A stretch of 64,000 nucleotides of DNA from Ligustrum vulgare (GCA_963555705.1 OY743177.1:56068096-56132095); one strand, 5' to 3'. Positions 21,383 through 33,552 are shown, numbered from the stretch's first letter. The notes: generated by a model not told the origin, from the letters alone. Translations and numbers: made by a program.

Positions 21383-24300
21383 ATGGCTGCAGTAGATGTT
21401 CATTTGCCTAAATATTCTGAAAAACCTGATTTATTTGATGGGAAAAATTTTAAGAGATGGCAAATGAAATTACGAGTTTATTTGACAACCCTTAAAGTGG
21501 TTGATGCTATTAAATCTGAAAAACCTGTTGCTGCAATTCAAGATAATCCTACCGATGAGGAAACTGAAGTCCTAACTGCTTGGGAACATAAAGATTATAT
21601 GTGCATAAATTATATCTTGAATTGTTTGTCATTAGATTTGTATGATGTTTACTGGTCATGTAAATCTGCTAAAGAATTATGGGATTCATTAGAAAATAAG
21701 TATGCTACTGAAGATGCTGGAACTAAGAAATTTGTTGTGGGAAAATTTCTTGAGTTTAAAATGGATGATATTAAAACTGTTGTTAGTCAACTTGAAGAAT
21801 TACAGATTATCATTCATGAGATTCTTGCTGAGGGATATAAAATTTGTGAGGGTTTTCAAGTATCTGCTATTATTGAAAAATTACCACCTGCTTGGAAAGA
21901 GTATAAAAATAGTTTGAAGCATAAGAGAAAAGAAATGAAATTAGAGGATCTGATTGTCCGGATTAGGATTGAGGAAGACAATAGGATGGCAGAACGTAAA
22001 GAGAAACCAGATATGGGTGTCAAAGCTAATCTTATTGAGGGAAATTCTAGTGGTAAGAATTTTGTTGGAAATTCTTCGAAGACTCGGAACTTTAGAGACA
22101 AAAATAAGGGAAAGAGACTCATTGGGAAAAACAATCGGTCTAAACCCCAATTTAAAAATAAAACTGTTGGTGATTGTTTTGTTTGTGGTAAAACAGGTCA
22201 CTATGCAAAAGATTGTAGAAATAGGAAAGGAAAAGCTGTGAAGAATCAGGCGCATGTAGTAGAGGATGGAAACTTCTCTGCTATGGTGACAGAAGTTAAT
22301 CTAATAAGCAACATGACAGACTGGTGGGTAGATTCTGGAGCTACCAAGCATATTTGCTGCACGAGAGGTGCATTTTCTTCATTCACTCCTGTTAGTAATG
22401 GAGAATGTCTGTTCATGGGAAATGCTTCCTCCTCCAAAGTCGAGGGAAAAGGAACTGTGACGCTTAGATTTACTTCTGGAAACATACTCAGTTTGAAGGA
22501 TGTTCTTTACGTGCCTGATATTAGGAAAAATCTGGTGTCTGGTTTTATCATAGTTAAAAAGGGGTTTAAGATTGTATTCGAAAGTGATAAAGTTGTACTA
22601 TCTAAAGGTGGTTCTTTTGTTGGGAAAGGGTATGCTGATGAGAGTCTGTTTAAACTCAATGTTTCTGTGATTAATAATAAAGCATCTATTTCTTCTGTTT
22701 ACTTGGTGGATTCTTATGATATATGGCATGCTAGGCTTGGACATGTTAATATGACTTCTATTAAAAAATTGATGAGTCTAGGAAATATTCCTAAGACTGA
22801 AAAATATCCAACCGCTAAATGTGAAACATGTGTTGAATCTAAATTTGCTAGAAAACCATTTCCTAAAGTTGATAGAACTACTTCATTATTAAGTTTAATA
22901 CATTCTGATCTTTGTGATTTAAAAGGATATGTTACTCATGGTGGAAATAAGTATTTTATTACTTTTATTGATGATTATTCCCGATATTGTTATGTTTATC
23001 TCCTTAAGAGCAAAGATGAAAGTTTTACTAAATTTATTTCCTATAAAACTGAAGTTGAAAACCAGCTTGATAAAACTATCAAAGTCTTAAGATCTGATAG
23101 GGGAGGAGAATATACTGGGGATTTTGAAAAATTTTGTGTTAATAATGGTATCATTCATGAAGTTACACCCCCTTACCTCCCCAGTCTAACGGGATAGCTG
23201 AACGGAAAAATAGAACCCTTAAAGATATGGTCATTTCAATGCTAAATTCTTTTGGAATGCCTTTTCACATGTGGGGGGAAGCTCTTCTTACTGCCTCTTA
23301 TATTCTTAATAGAATTTCTAGTAAGAAAAATGATAAGTCCCCTTATGAAATGTGGAAGGGTAGAGCACCTTCTTATAAATATCTTAAAGTGTGGGGGTGT
23401 TTTGCTAAAGCTTCTATCCCAGCACCTAAGAGAACTAAGCTTGGTCCTAAAACTGTAGATTGCGTTTTTATTGGCTATGCTCTTCATAGTAAAGCCTACA
23501 GATTTTTAGTCATTGACTCAAAAAATAGCCTTATTGATAAAAACACAATTTTTGAAACCAGAGATGCTGAATTTTTTGAAAATCGATTTCCTTTTAAAGA
23601 AAAATCTGAAGGACCTAGTAGTTCTATTAGTGTGACTTCTAGAGTAAGAGAGGAGCCCTATGAATTAGAAGAAGCTGAAATTCGAAGAAGCAAAAGACCA
23701 AGGACTGCAACATCTTTTGGTCCTGAATTTTTGACCTACTTAGTAGAGGATGATCCTAATACTTTTGGTGAAGCCATAGCTTCGCCAGATTCCATCTTTT
23801 GGAAGGAAGCCATAAATAGTGAATACGATTCTATTGTTTCTAATAACACTTGGGAGCTGGTAGATTTACCTAAAGGATGTAAGTCAATCGGATGCAAATG
23901 GTTGTTTAAGAAGAAACTTAAGGCCGATGGTTCAGTTGATAAGTTCAAAGCACGACTTGTAGCTAAAGGATATAGACAAAAAGAAGGAGTCGACTTCTTT
24001 GATACTTGTTCACCTGTGACTAGGATTACCTCTATTAGGATATTAATTGCTATTGCTTCTTTATATGATCTTATTATTCATCAAATGCATGTCAAAACTG
24101 CGTTTTTAAATGGAGACTTGGAAGAGGAAATTTACATGGGTCACCTGAGGGATTTGTTGTAGAAGGCCTAGATGATAAAGTATGTAGACTTAAAAAATCT
24201 CTTTATGGCCTTAAACAAGCTCCTAAGCAATGGCATGAAAAATTTGATAATGTTTTGACATCTAGTGGTTATGTTATAAATGAAGCTGATAAATGTATAT

Positions 24301-25295
24301 ATAGCAAATTTGAAAATAATTGTGGTGTGATTATTTGCTTATATGTTGATGATATGTTGATTATGGGAACTAGTTTAGATGTGATTAATAAGACTAAACA
24401 GTTTCTGAAAAAGCACTTCGAGATGAAAGATATGGGTCTTGCTGATGTTATTTTAGGAATTAAAATATTAAGAAATTCTGATGGAATCACTCTAACCCAA
24501 TCTCATTATGTGGAGAAAGTACTTAAGAAATTTAGTCAATATAATTGTGTTCCTACTAAAACACCTTATGATGCAAGTATACATTTAAGAAAACACTCAG
24601 GTCCTGGTGTTTCTGCGTTAGATTATGCTAGAGTGATTGGTAGTCTCAACTATCTCATGAATTGCACAAGACCTGATATTGCATATGCGGTGAGTAGACT
24701 AAGCAGATATACTAGTAATCCTAATGGTGAACATTGGGAGGCTCTTATTCGTGTATTGAGGTATTTGAGATACACTCTAGATTGGGGAATACATTATACA
24801 AAATTCCCTGCTGTACTAGAGAGATATTGTGATTCTAATTGGATTTCGGATACAAATGAAACCAAATCTACGAGTGGATATGTTTTCACTTTGGCTGGCG
24901 GTGCCGTATCATGGAAATCCACAAAGCAAACCTGCATTGCGAGATCTACTATGGAGTCTGAATTCATAGCTTTAGATAAAGCAGGTGAGGAGGCTGAATG
25001 GTTAAGTAATTTCCTTATGGATGTTCCTTTGTGGTCAAAACCACTTCCAGCTATTTCTGTTCATTGTGACAGTCAAGCAGCTATTTCGAGAGCTCAAAAT
25101 TCATCCTACAATGGAAAGTCTAGACATATCTGTAGGAGGCACAATACTGTGCGTCAGCTGCTTAAGGATGGGGTTATAGCTATTGACTATGTAAAGTCAA
25201 GTGATAATATTGCTGACCCGTTGACCAAAGGATTAGCTAGAGAGCTAATTCAGAAAACATCGAGGGGGATGGGGCTAAAGCCTATTAGAAAATAG
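21383..25295 (+). pseudogene. Ty1/copia gag-pol polyprotein, two frameshifts
   Basis: Order gag, protease, integrase, RT, RNase H. Gag begins MAAVDVHLPKYSEKPDLFDG; zinc knuckle CFVCGKTGHYAKDC at about residues 267-280; protease motif VDSGATKHI at about 315-323; integrase zinc-binding H-H-C-C region, then HSDLCDLKGY and DDYSR. The frame breaks at about 23178 just before the IAERKN motif, continues from 23227, breaks again at about 24139 (one base lost before PEGF), and resumes through YGLKQAP and the RT motif YVDDMLIMG (about 24340) to RNase H ([16 protein letters not shown]). Integrase before RT is diagnostic for Ty1/copia. Everything else is well kept, so inactivation seems fairly recent. 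Lineage within copia not assigned. Confidence 0.93.
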
Positions 25296-25690
25296 ATCAT
25301 CTATAACGGAAACCCAACCTTGTGAATGGAGATCCCATGGACAAGGTTCAATGGGACAACAAAGTTATTGGAGTGATCTGTGGGGGTACTACATAGGATT
25401 TATTCTAAACCCCTCCCTATGATGTTGTAGTACCAACTGTATTGGTTAGAGGATGAGCTAATGCTCTTAATGCTTACTATAGCTGTTATCAGTGGGGGTG
25501 TTTAGATACAGTACACTCTTGATAGAAGCACCTATTTGAGTGTGGAAGTGGGCCGCTTCCTATGAGAATTAAGGCTAATTTTCTAGAGCACTCAAAGAAA
25601 CTGGAAAAGTTCATGGCCGAAATGAACACAACCGCGAGAACTCAATGATTGTCTTAGAAATTATGTGTGTCTTCTATTGTCCAAGTTTGT
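25296..25690 (+). other. 3' untranslated part of the copia element, truncated
   Basis: Contains stretches typical of copia 3' regions (GAGATCCCATGGACAAGG, CTATGAGAATTAAGGC, TTCTATTGTCCAAGTTTG). A polypurine tract and 3' LTR should follow but the sequence turns into unrelated repeats, so the 3' LTR has been lost. Confidence 0.55.
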
Positions 25691-25944
25691 AATCATAATT
25701 TATGAGTTCAAGATATAATTCACTCTACAATTAGCAAACTCGATAGACTGTGACTTAAAAATAAGTTAGGATCTACTTAATTGACATTTTGTGACCTACT
25801 GATTTTATAATCCGTGACTTTGAAATCAAATGTGAAGTAAAATCCTAACTGGCTCAAAATAGAGTTCTAATTAAAGTAAAATAGTTAAATAAAGAAAAGG
25901 AAACAAGATAATTAAAAATCTCACAAATCTGATTCACTAGCTAT

Positions 25945-26190
25945 TTACGGCCGTGAAGAATCCAGTTATGGCCGTAAATGATTCTCTGATCCAAAATTGA
26001 TATTGCAGTTACGGCCGTGGCACATTTGATTACGGCCGTGACAGGTCCAATTACAGCTGTAAGCCGTTCGCTGATGAAGAGTTACGGCCGTGACTTCATT
26101 AATTACGGCCGTAAGTGTAAAGACTTGAAATTGTGCATTTTAACCCAAGACTGGATTACGGCCTTAACAAGCTGGGCATTACGGTCGTAA
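25945..26190. repeat. Phased array of nine TTACGGCCGTAA-type palindromes
   Basis: 12-mers start at 25945, 25966, 26009, 26030, 26051, 26082, 26103, 26156 and 26179. Seven of nine carry the exact or one-off GGCCGT core; 26051 reads TTACAGCTGTAA, 26156 TTACGGCCTTAA and 26179 TTACGGTCGTAA. Spacings are 21, 43, 21, 21, 31, 21, 53 and 23 bp, all close to whole turns of B-DNA. Sequences between them are unrelated to each other, so this is not a simple tandem repeat. Confidence 0.75.
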
Positions 26191-26460
26191 GAATGAATCT
26201 GGTCATTTTTCCTTTGTTTGGCTTGAATATTTGAATTTTCCCGTCAAACCTACTATGATTCGTATTATTAGGGTTCTGGATCACATCAGTGGCGGAGGCG
26301 ATGGTGATAGTTGTGGTGGCGGTGGTGTTGAGACGCTAGCGGCGATAGGGGCAACTACAGGTGTTGTGTTGATTGTGCAAGATGATGTGACCTGAGGGGT
26401 GGGGCTATGTGGTAGGTTTGTGAGTGTAATTCACGGTGGTAGTTTGTTGGTGGTTCATTT

Positions 26461-26925
26461 TTGTGACCTCGTAATTTAATACGTTGTGACCTAATAATTT
26501 AATACGTTATGACCTAGTAATTTTGTACGTTGTGACCTAGAAAAAAGTCGGGATTGATTAATTTGACATTTGAGTGACCTAATGATTTAATAATTTGTGA
26601 TCTTGAAATCAGTTGTGACACTTGTGACCTAATAATTTAATACGTTGTGACTTGTGATCTAGAAAAATGTCGAGATTGACTAATTTGACGTTTATGTGAC
26701 CTAATGATTTAGTAATTTGTGACCTTGAAATCAGTTGTAAAACTTGTGACCTAATAATTTAATACATTGTGACCTAGAAAAAAGTCCGGATTAACTAATT
26801 TGACATTTGTGTGATCTAATTATTTAGTAATTTGTGACCTTGAAATCGGTTGTGAAACTTGTGACCTAAAAGATTTGTGTGTTGTGACATGAAATTATGC
26901 AATGTTGTGACCTTAGTATGTATAA
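26461..26925. repeat. GTGACCTA tandem repeat block
   Basis: Starts with three 23 bp units (TGTGACCTAATAATTTAATA type, 26461-26529), then about three composite units of roughly 115-125 bp that add a GAAAAAAGTC, GACATT and GAAATCAGTTGTG segment. A diverged composite unit also lies at about 25749-25840, on the other side of the palindrome array. Confidence 0.75.
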
Positions 26926-27895
26926 TTAATCAAATATTTTTAATTATTTAACATAATTAATCAATATTAACTAAAACCTGATTTATGAATATATATAGGT
27001 TTGGTCTTATTTTTGAAATCTATATTTGTAAACTCCTTAATTATGTATTTTTCCCTTTTTAAATATCAGGTATTTTAAAAAATATTTTAAGAATATAATA
27101 TATATTATCAAAATTAGGTAATGAAAGTCAATTGATAGTTTGTAATTAATTACGATTGTAACTTAATTTCAATTTTATAGTTAATTACAAACGTAAATAA
27201 CTAACTAATTACAATTAATTTAACATAGTGGTAATTATAATCAATTGCGACTGTGACTTAATTACAATTTCAACTTAATTACATTAATATGCAATGAATT
27301 AGAGTTTGTAATTAATTACAATTGTAACTTAATTTGAATTTTACAATTAATTACAATTGTAACTAAGTAATTACATTGTAACTTAATTGTATATTACAAG
27401 TCATTCGAAATTTCCTTTTTTCTTTCAAAATTAATTGAATTAGTTAAAAATTCTAATGAATTACAATTTTAATTTGTGAATTTGTAAAATATGACAAATC
27501 TTTTTTTTTTTGCTAAAATTAATTTAATTAGTTACATTCACTTTATTACAACTGCAGTTGCAATTTAATTATATTATGTAATCAATTACCGTTTACAATT
27601 AATTACAGTTATAATTTTATTTCAATTTTGCAGTTAATTAAAATTGCAACTAAATAATTACTATTGTAACTTAATTTTATATTACACAAGTTACTCGAAA
27701 ATTCATTTTTCGTTTAATATTAATTGAATTAGTTACAAATTATAATGAATTACAATTTTTAATTAGTTACAGTTGTAATTTTATTTCAATTTTACAATTG
27801 TAATTAATGAATTTGTAAAACATGACATATTTTTTTGCTAAAATTAATTGAATTAGTTAAATTCACATTAATTACAATTGTAACTTCCACCGTAG
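26926..27895. repeat. AT-rich degenerate repeats with TTACAATTGTAA palindromes
   Basis: Many copies of TTACAATTGTAA-like palindromes and TTAATTACAATT strings. Two long segments repeat at about 27300-27530 and 27600-27890 (shared landmarks: ATTACAAG/ACAAGTTACTCGAAA, then GAATTTGTAAAA.ATGACA). No coding capacity. Confidence 0.65.
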
Positions 27896-28850
27896 CATTT
27901 TCACAGTTATCCCAACACTTCATCACTAGCCCCAACGACAATCCATTGATTGCCTTGTTTTCCAACTTACACACAAGTACTCACAGCTATACCCTCATCA
28001 TCCTATAAATACCACAAAACTATACCAACAACACACTTCGCCTCGAAGAAAAATGAGCACTAGGTTCAATGCCAAACCTCTCAGCCTCATATACTCCATC
28101 ACCATCTTCAATTCATCAAAACTTCAAAATACATTGAATGTCCTATGGCACTAGCAACCTTGACCATCTCCACTTATCAACCCATCAGGTGTTGGATGAA
28201 CCCTGAAGTTATCTCTAGCATCAACACAGATAATGCCTTTTGTATAAGGCTATTTTTGAACACTTTTTTGTTGATAATATAATCATCCTCTCATTGATCT
28301 TGATGGCTGAATTCTCAATCATTTTATAAAAACTCGACAAACAACGAAAGATAAACACCCAAAGCACTGGTTTTGTTAGTGAAGAGAACTGTAAAACAAG
28401 AAAATGAAATAAAAATCTTGATTATTGTTATCCCGTCTTTATCTAATACATGCATTTACCCTAATAACATATTTTACAAGGAGACTCAAATAGCACTGAA
28501 AGGTATGTATTAATATTAAAGAAGGAAAACAGATAAATTTTAACAGTTATGCAATATACAATGCATTGGTTCATTTGTTGCACATCAGTATTTCATTTCA
28601 TAAAGCATGATAAAATAAATTTCTCTTGACCAAAAACTAGTTTTACATGGTAACAAGGAATTATTGAGTTAAATCAATCTCTTTAAGTTACAAAAAATAA
28701 TTTCTCATTATTTTAGCAATTTTATTGTCAGTGCAAAACAATGTGAATGCTATACACATCAAAATTTGGGAGAGAATTTGAACAATGGGATGTAAACAGT
28801 AAAGTCAAAATTCTTCTGAAGCTTGCAATCCTTCTTCTCTAATCTGTGGT
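27896..28850. other. Non-coding stretch with one promoter-like segment
   Basis: TATA-like CCTATAAATACC at 28002-28013 is followed 40 bp later by an ATG opening a 33-codon frame (28053-28154, MSTRFNAKPLSL...). There is no homology I recognise, and nothing else stands out in this stretch. Confidence 0.25.
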
Positions 28851-28856
28851 ATGAAA

Positions 28857-29060
28857 CTAATGTTTCTTGAAAATATCACCTTCTACTAACACGAAGTCAG
28901 GTTGTCCAGTTGATGTCAAGCAACGATGCCACATACGGCTGTTGGGGTCGACAACCTTGGGCTGCGCAATGACTTCAGGAAAAGTCAACAAGGTTACCAA
29001 TGTCATGAACAAAGTACTCAAACCAGATCCCGATTTAATTACAACAAACATACCGAACAA
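28857..29060 (-). pseudogene. Possible host-gene fragment (antisense, unassigned)
   Basis: A 67-residue minus-strand frame with balanced composition and a protein-like C-terminal half (AQPKVVDPNSRMWHRCL, then TSTGQPDFVLVEGD). The N-terminal half is hydrophobic and could be a signal peptide or anchor. Upstream on the same strand (29621-29427) lies a CT-rich stretch like a plant 5' UTR. I do not recognise the family; it may be an exon of a decayed gene. Confidence 0.3.
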
Positions 29061-29166
29061 TCAGAGCCTAAACACTGCCATCACCACCACAAATTACCTA
29101 CATTGTCGCCACAATTTTAAACTTCAGCTAACTTACCCTAAAGTAATCTCAATTATCCATTAACAG

Positions 29167-29184
29167 TAACACACACACACACAC
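29167..29184. repeat. (CA)n microsatellite
   Basis: Short ACACACAC run. A separate GA run lies at about 29522-29543. Confidence 0.85.
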
Positions 29185-29700
29185 AACCAAAGTTAATGGA
29201 AACATCATACCTCGACCGTCCCTCAAACTTTATCCTCACTGAAACATAAAAGCTCTGCCAACAATGCACACACAAAAATTTATATTGAATTGATATCGAC
29301 AATCTAGTGATCAGAGAGAAGAGACGAGATGAATTTCAATTTCAATTTGGGGCATGGAGTTAGGGATCGAATGATTTTATGTCTAATATGTGGTTTTCGG
29401 GGAGAAAATCTGATGTATGGATAGCATTAGTTGTTGATAATGATGATGGGTGGTGGTGGTGTCGTCGGTTGTGTAGATTGATCGGAGACCGTGGTGGTCC
29501 GAGGGGAACAAGAGAAAATGGTGAGAGAGAGAGAGAGAGAGAGATGAGAGATTTGTATATCGTTTAGAGAGAGAGTGTGTGTGAGATTTGAATTACAAGT
29601 GATTTGACAAAATATTATCAAATTGTTCGATTTTAAAGGTTTTAAATCTGAACATATGAGAGGGCCTAATTATCCCGGTACAGTACAGGGAAAAATACAT

Positions 29701-29725
29701 ACTAATCGCATTTGTGCAATGCACG
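29701..29725 (-). mobile_element. Helitron-like 3' terminus (antisense)
   Basis: The minus strand reads a GTGCATTGCAC hairpin followed after a short spacer by TTAG and then T, close to the CTRR-T end of plant Helitrons. The body would extend to the right; its 5' TC end was not located. Confidence 0.4.
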
Positions 29726-30440
29726 GAAGATATAATTGATAATTATTTATTGAATAAATTGTAAAAGTACAATGCCCGACATAAATTGTGCATTTACATA
29801 TAATGAAAAATTCTCAAAAAGTAAAACATAAAATTGCGACTTGCATATTTCTTTTAACAGCTAATGGTTCATTCTCTAGTTTTCTATGTCTATTTAGGCG
29901 AGGTAAGATATGGACGTGTGACTTATTTTGTAATTTACAATTTTGATTTGATGACTGAAATTGAGTTCATGGTTTTTTGATTTCTAAAAGTTGAAATGCT
30001 TATAATTTTAAATCGTAAAGTGAAATAAAGAGATTGATACACATTTACATAATTAATTTATCGACTCCCTGTATAGTACTATAAGAATTTGTGCTAACTA
30101 TCTTAATGAAATAATAATTGATATTTAAATATATTAAATTCTATTGAATGAATATTACAAATATAATTAACTTTATATATAAAAATATCTATACATCGCA
30201 ATTTATAAATGGGGGTTTAACCCACAAGATATAAGACTTTATCACTTATTCGCATAAAATTGATTATTCGAAAATAATTTTTTTCAATGTTCATTTTCAA
30301 TCACACATTCCTTTAAAACTCATTTTGCATAATTGCATTTACGTCAAATTGAATTTAGGTAAATGATAGGTATCATTTTAGGACTTAAATTATATAAATT
30401 AAAAAGATTAGATGTTGGGAAAAGTAAAAAGTATAAGTAA

Positions 30441-30934
30441 GGGGCCGTTCTCTTTATATTTCGATTTTGGATTTTGAGTTTTGGATTTTGGTTGTTTGTT
30501 TTGGGATTGCTGAAAACACGTTCTCTTTGTGATTTTGGAAAACTGTTTTCAAAAATAGAAAACTGAAAATGCGTTTACTTTGTAATTTTTTTATATATTT
30601 ATTTTGTGATATTTTATATGTAAAAAATGGTTGATTTCTTTAATTACATTAATTTTAATGTTAATAAATCAGTTAATTCTCCATGTCAATAAATTCATCA
30701 TTAATATTGTTTCAGCTAAACAAAAATTTAACCCCATACCAATAAAATCTTAACATGAATCTATATATAATGGCAAAATAATATAAGAATTTCAAGTGAA
30801 AAAAGTGTCTCACATTTACAAAAATAATAATAATAAATAAAAATAAAAAATTACAAAAAAAAAAATCTTAACATGGATCTATATAATATCAAAATAATAT
30901 AAGAACTTCAAATGAAGGAAGTGTCTTACTTTTA

Positions 30935-30971
<37 letters not shown>

Positions 30972-31500
30972 ACAAGAAAAAAAACTTAACATTGATCTAT
31001 ATATATAATGAAAAAATAATATAAAAACTTCAAGGGAGGGAAGTGTCTCACTTTTACAAAAAAGTAAAAAAAATAATAATAATAATTTACAAAAAAAAAA
31101 TCTTAACATGGATCTATATATAATGACAAAATAACATAAGAATTTCAAGTGAAAGAAGTGTCTCACATTTAAAAAAATAATAATAATAATAAATAAATAA
31201 AAAAAATTACAAAAAAAAATCTTAACATGAATCTATATATAATGACAAAATAATATAAGAACTTCAAGTGAAGGAAGTATCTTACATTTACAAAAAAAAA
31301 AAAATTCAAAACGCGCGTTTTGGTCGTTTTGGAATTTTTAACACAAAATATCTAAAACGCAATAAAATCGTTTTGAGTTTCCTTTATATATATATTTTTT
31401 TTTTGTGTTTTGGAAAACGTGTTTCTGAAAATGGGCGAAGTGAACACGTTTTCGATATTTCCAAAAATCGAAAACTCAAAACAGCAAAGAGAACGGGACC
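30441..31500. mobile_element. PIF/Harbinger-like non-autonomous element
   Basis: Terminal inverted repeats: GGGGCCGTTCTCTTT at 30441 and, reverse complemented, GGTCCCGTTCTCTTTG at 31500. Similarity continues inward (GATTTTGGATTTTGAG against GTTTTGAGTTTTCGAT). It is flanked on both sides by TAA (30438-30440, 31501-31503), the 3 bp duplication typical of PIF/Harbinger. No transposase. The interior is mostly five A-rich tandem units. Confidence 0.65.
30751..31300. repeat. About 117 bp tandem repeat, five units
   Basis: Each unit starts near TTAACATGGATCTATATA, passes AAATAATATAAGAACTTCAA and GAAGTGTCTCAC, and ends in a poly-A/AAT spacer of variable length. Units begin at about 30751, 30870, 30988, 31105 and 31224. 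It lies entirely inside the Harbinger-like element. Confidence 0.8.
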
Positions 31501-31503
31501 TAA

Positions 31504-31840
31504 AATTTTTACATTTAGTATTTAAAACGATTTTATGATATGATCAGAGTTTTCTCCCATTTCTTAATTTGTATTATATTTTTCATTGAGATCTTGGATT
31601 TTACACCCATATTGCATATTTTTCGACTTCAAAATAAGGTCATAATTATCAAAAGAAAAAAATAATAATCTATAATTGGACTTTGATAGATATTTTTTTC
31701 AAAAATCCATAAATCATTTATTACGTGCATTAATTAAAATTTCCTAATTTATGTATTAAATTAAATTGATAAAAAATAAATTCCAAAAATGGCATATGGA
31801 AATGGGCGAGAAACTATGTGCGTAAAATAGTGACTATTAT

Positions 31841-31880
<40 letters not shown>

Positions 31881-32067
31881 TTCAACATTTAGTATTTAAA
31901 AAGATTTTAAGAATAATGTTTTTAAAGTTTGTTCTCATTTCTAAGTTTGTATTAAACTTTTCGTTGAGATCTTGGATTTGATACCCTTATTGCATATTTT
32001 TTTTTACTTCAAAATAAAGAAATAATTATCAAAAGAAAAAAAAACTATAATTTGACTTTTTATAGAT
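31504..32067. repeat. Direct duplication separated by a TA microsatellite
   Basis: 31508-31670 and 31880-32060 are clearly homologous (shared TTTAGTATTTAAAA, TTGAGATCTTGGATTT and ATTGCATATTTTT). Between them is (TA)n at about 31843-31876. The right copy is cut at a Helitron-like end (32069). A related stretch recurs at about 43950-44115. Confidence 0.6.
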
Positions 32068-32095
32068 ACTAGTGATAAGCACGTGCATTGCACGT
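32068..32095 (-). mobile_element. Helitron-like 3' terminus (antisense)
   Basis: The minus strand reads hairpin ACGTGCAATGCACGT, then CTTATCA, then CTAG followed by T, which fits a Helitron 3' end at a T target. The body would lie to the right. Confidence 0.5.
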
Positions 32096-33523
32096 CTTAC
32101 GTAAACAGTATATGATAGCTCTATAATACATTAAACATAACCAACAATAATATAAAAGGTTTGTTATCTAATGGTGAGGTCAATGAGGGCCTTGGTGAAA
32201 AAGAAAAAAGAAAAATCAGTTTTCAATAATTCAATTTATAATCTTCTGTTTCGCTAATAGAACAATCATCTAAAGGTAGCATTGTGACTCCGTCACAATT
32301 TATGCCATATAATATTCTCATATTTTGTTCATACTTAATCTCGATAAATATATCTGAATTAAAAAAAAAAATAGAGAGACGGGGATATGTAATATCTTAT
32401 ATAACATATGCAACAACAAACATGGGATTCAATGATAGGAGATCGAAAATCCAACAAAACACATCTTTTTCTTCAATCTTAACTTATTAATGACAAAAAA
32501 GAGCCAAAAACACAAAATTTATGAATCTAAAAAATTAGAAAATCTGAATTATATAAATTGCTACATTTGATCTAAAAGACAAACTACAAGTCGAAAAGAC
32601 ATTTTATTTTATTTTATTTTACAAAATTACCAATGATTGAGTTGTTAGATGAGAAGTAAAAAGTTTAGTACAACTACAAGTATTACAAATCTAAACAAAC
32701 TAAACCAATAATTGCAACATGCATTTTTTAGAGAGGACATTAACGTCGATTGTTATTCAAAAATAAACATATATAAAGAAAATTGATTAGATTATTCACT
32801 GTCACTGACCCAAAATCTTCAAGAAAAATTGATTATACGCAAAAACCAACAAACTCAATCTCTAATAACACAAACTCACAAATGGTACATCATCAACCAA
32901 AATAGCTTACTCGAGGATTTGAAAGCAAGATTCTGAAGTAGATGCGCTAAAATCTGAAGCATTGAAGCCGATTTACCAATGCATGTTCAATAAAATGGGA
33001 AAGAAACATTAATTTGTTGATTAACTAATGAAAAGTTTTAATTTTTGTGTGCTAGGAATTTTTGGTTTGTTGGTTCTTCGTGTACTATTGGTCTTCTTGT
33101 AAGGTTGAGAAATTGTTCGTTATCCAACACTAGAGAAGGACATATTGGGTTTAGAGCAAAAAATGTGATGGTAAGATAGTGATGTAAAAGATTCTCCCCT
33201 ATTTAAGAAATTATAATAATATTTAATTATACTATAACATTTTAAAATATTAAATAATAAATTAATGTAATGAAATTAAATATTTTTGAACAATTTAGAC
33301 TCCGTTTGGCTCCTCAAATAAATTGAATTTGATTTATAATGTGTATTCTTTAGGTTTTCTAGGTAAAATGTGTGTGGTTAAAAATTGGATAGAGAAAATA
33401 TGTATGGTTAAAAAGTGGTTTGGGTAAATGTGCCCATTATAATTTGAATTTATAAAGTTTACCGAACACTACCTTAAAATGGAGAATCTTTTGATCTCCT
33501 TCTCTTCTCTCTTAATTATAAAA
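32096..33523. other. AT-rich stretch without recognised genes
   Basis: Presumably the body of the antisense Helitron-like element ending at 32069. 33299-33478 (CTCCGTTTGGCTCC ... CCGAACACTACC) looks like a small MITE but its ends do not pair well. No ORF is supportable. Confidence 0.3.
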
Positions 33524-33552
33524 CTAGTATTTGCCCCGGTGCAATGCACGGG
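33523..33552 (-). mobile_element. Helitron-like 3' terminus (antisense)
   Basis: The minus strand reads hairpin CCCGTGCATTGCACCGGGG, a six-base spacer, then CTAG and T. This is the best formed of the Helitron-like ends here. Confidence 0.55.

Noticed and set aside
25945..26190. CRISPR-like array
   Set aside because: 12 bp palindromes with irregular spacers in a plant nuclear context and no cas genes. Repeats are too short.
33299..33478. Small MITE
   Set aside because: Ends (CTCCGTTTGG and CCGAACACTACC) pair only partly and no duplication is clear; mentioned within the surrounding entry only.
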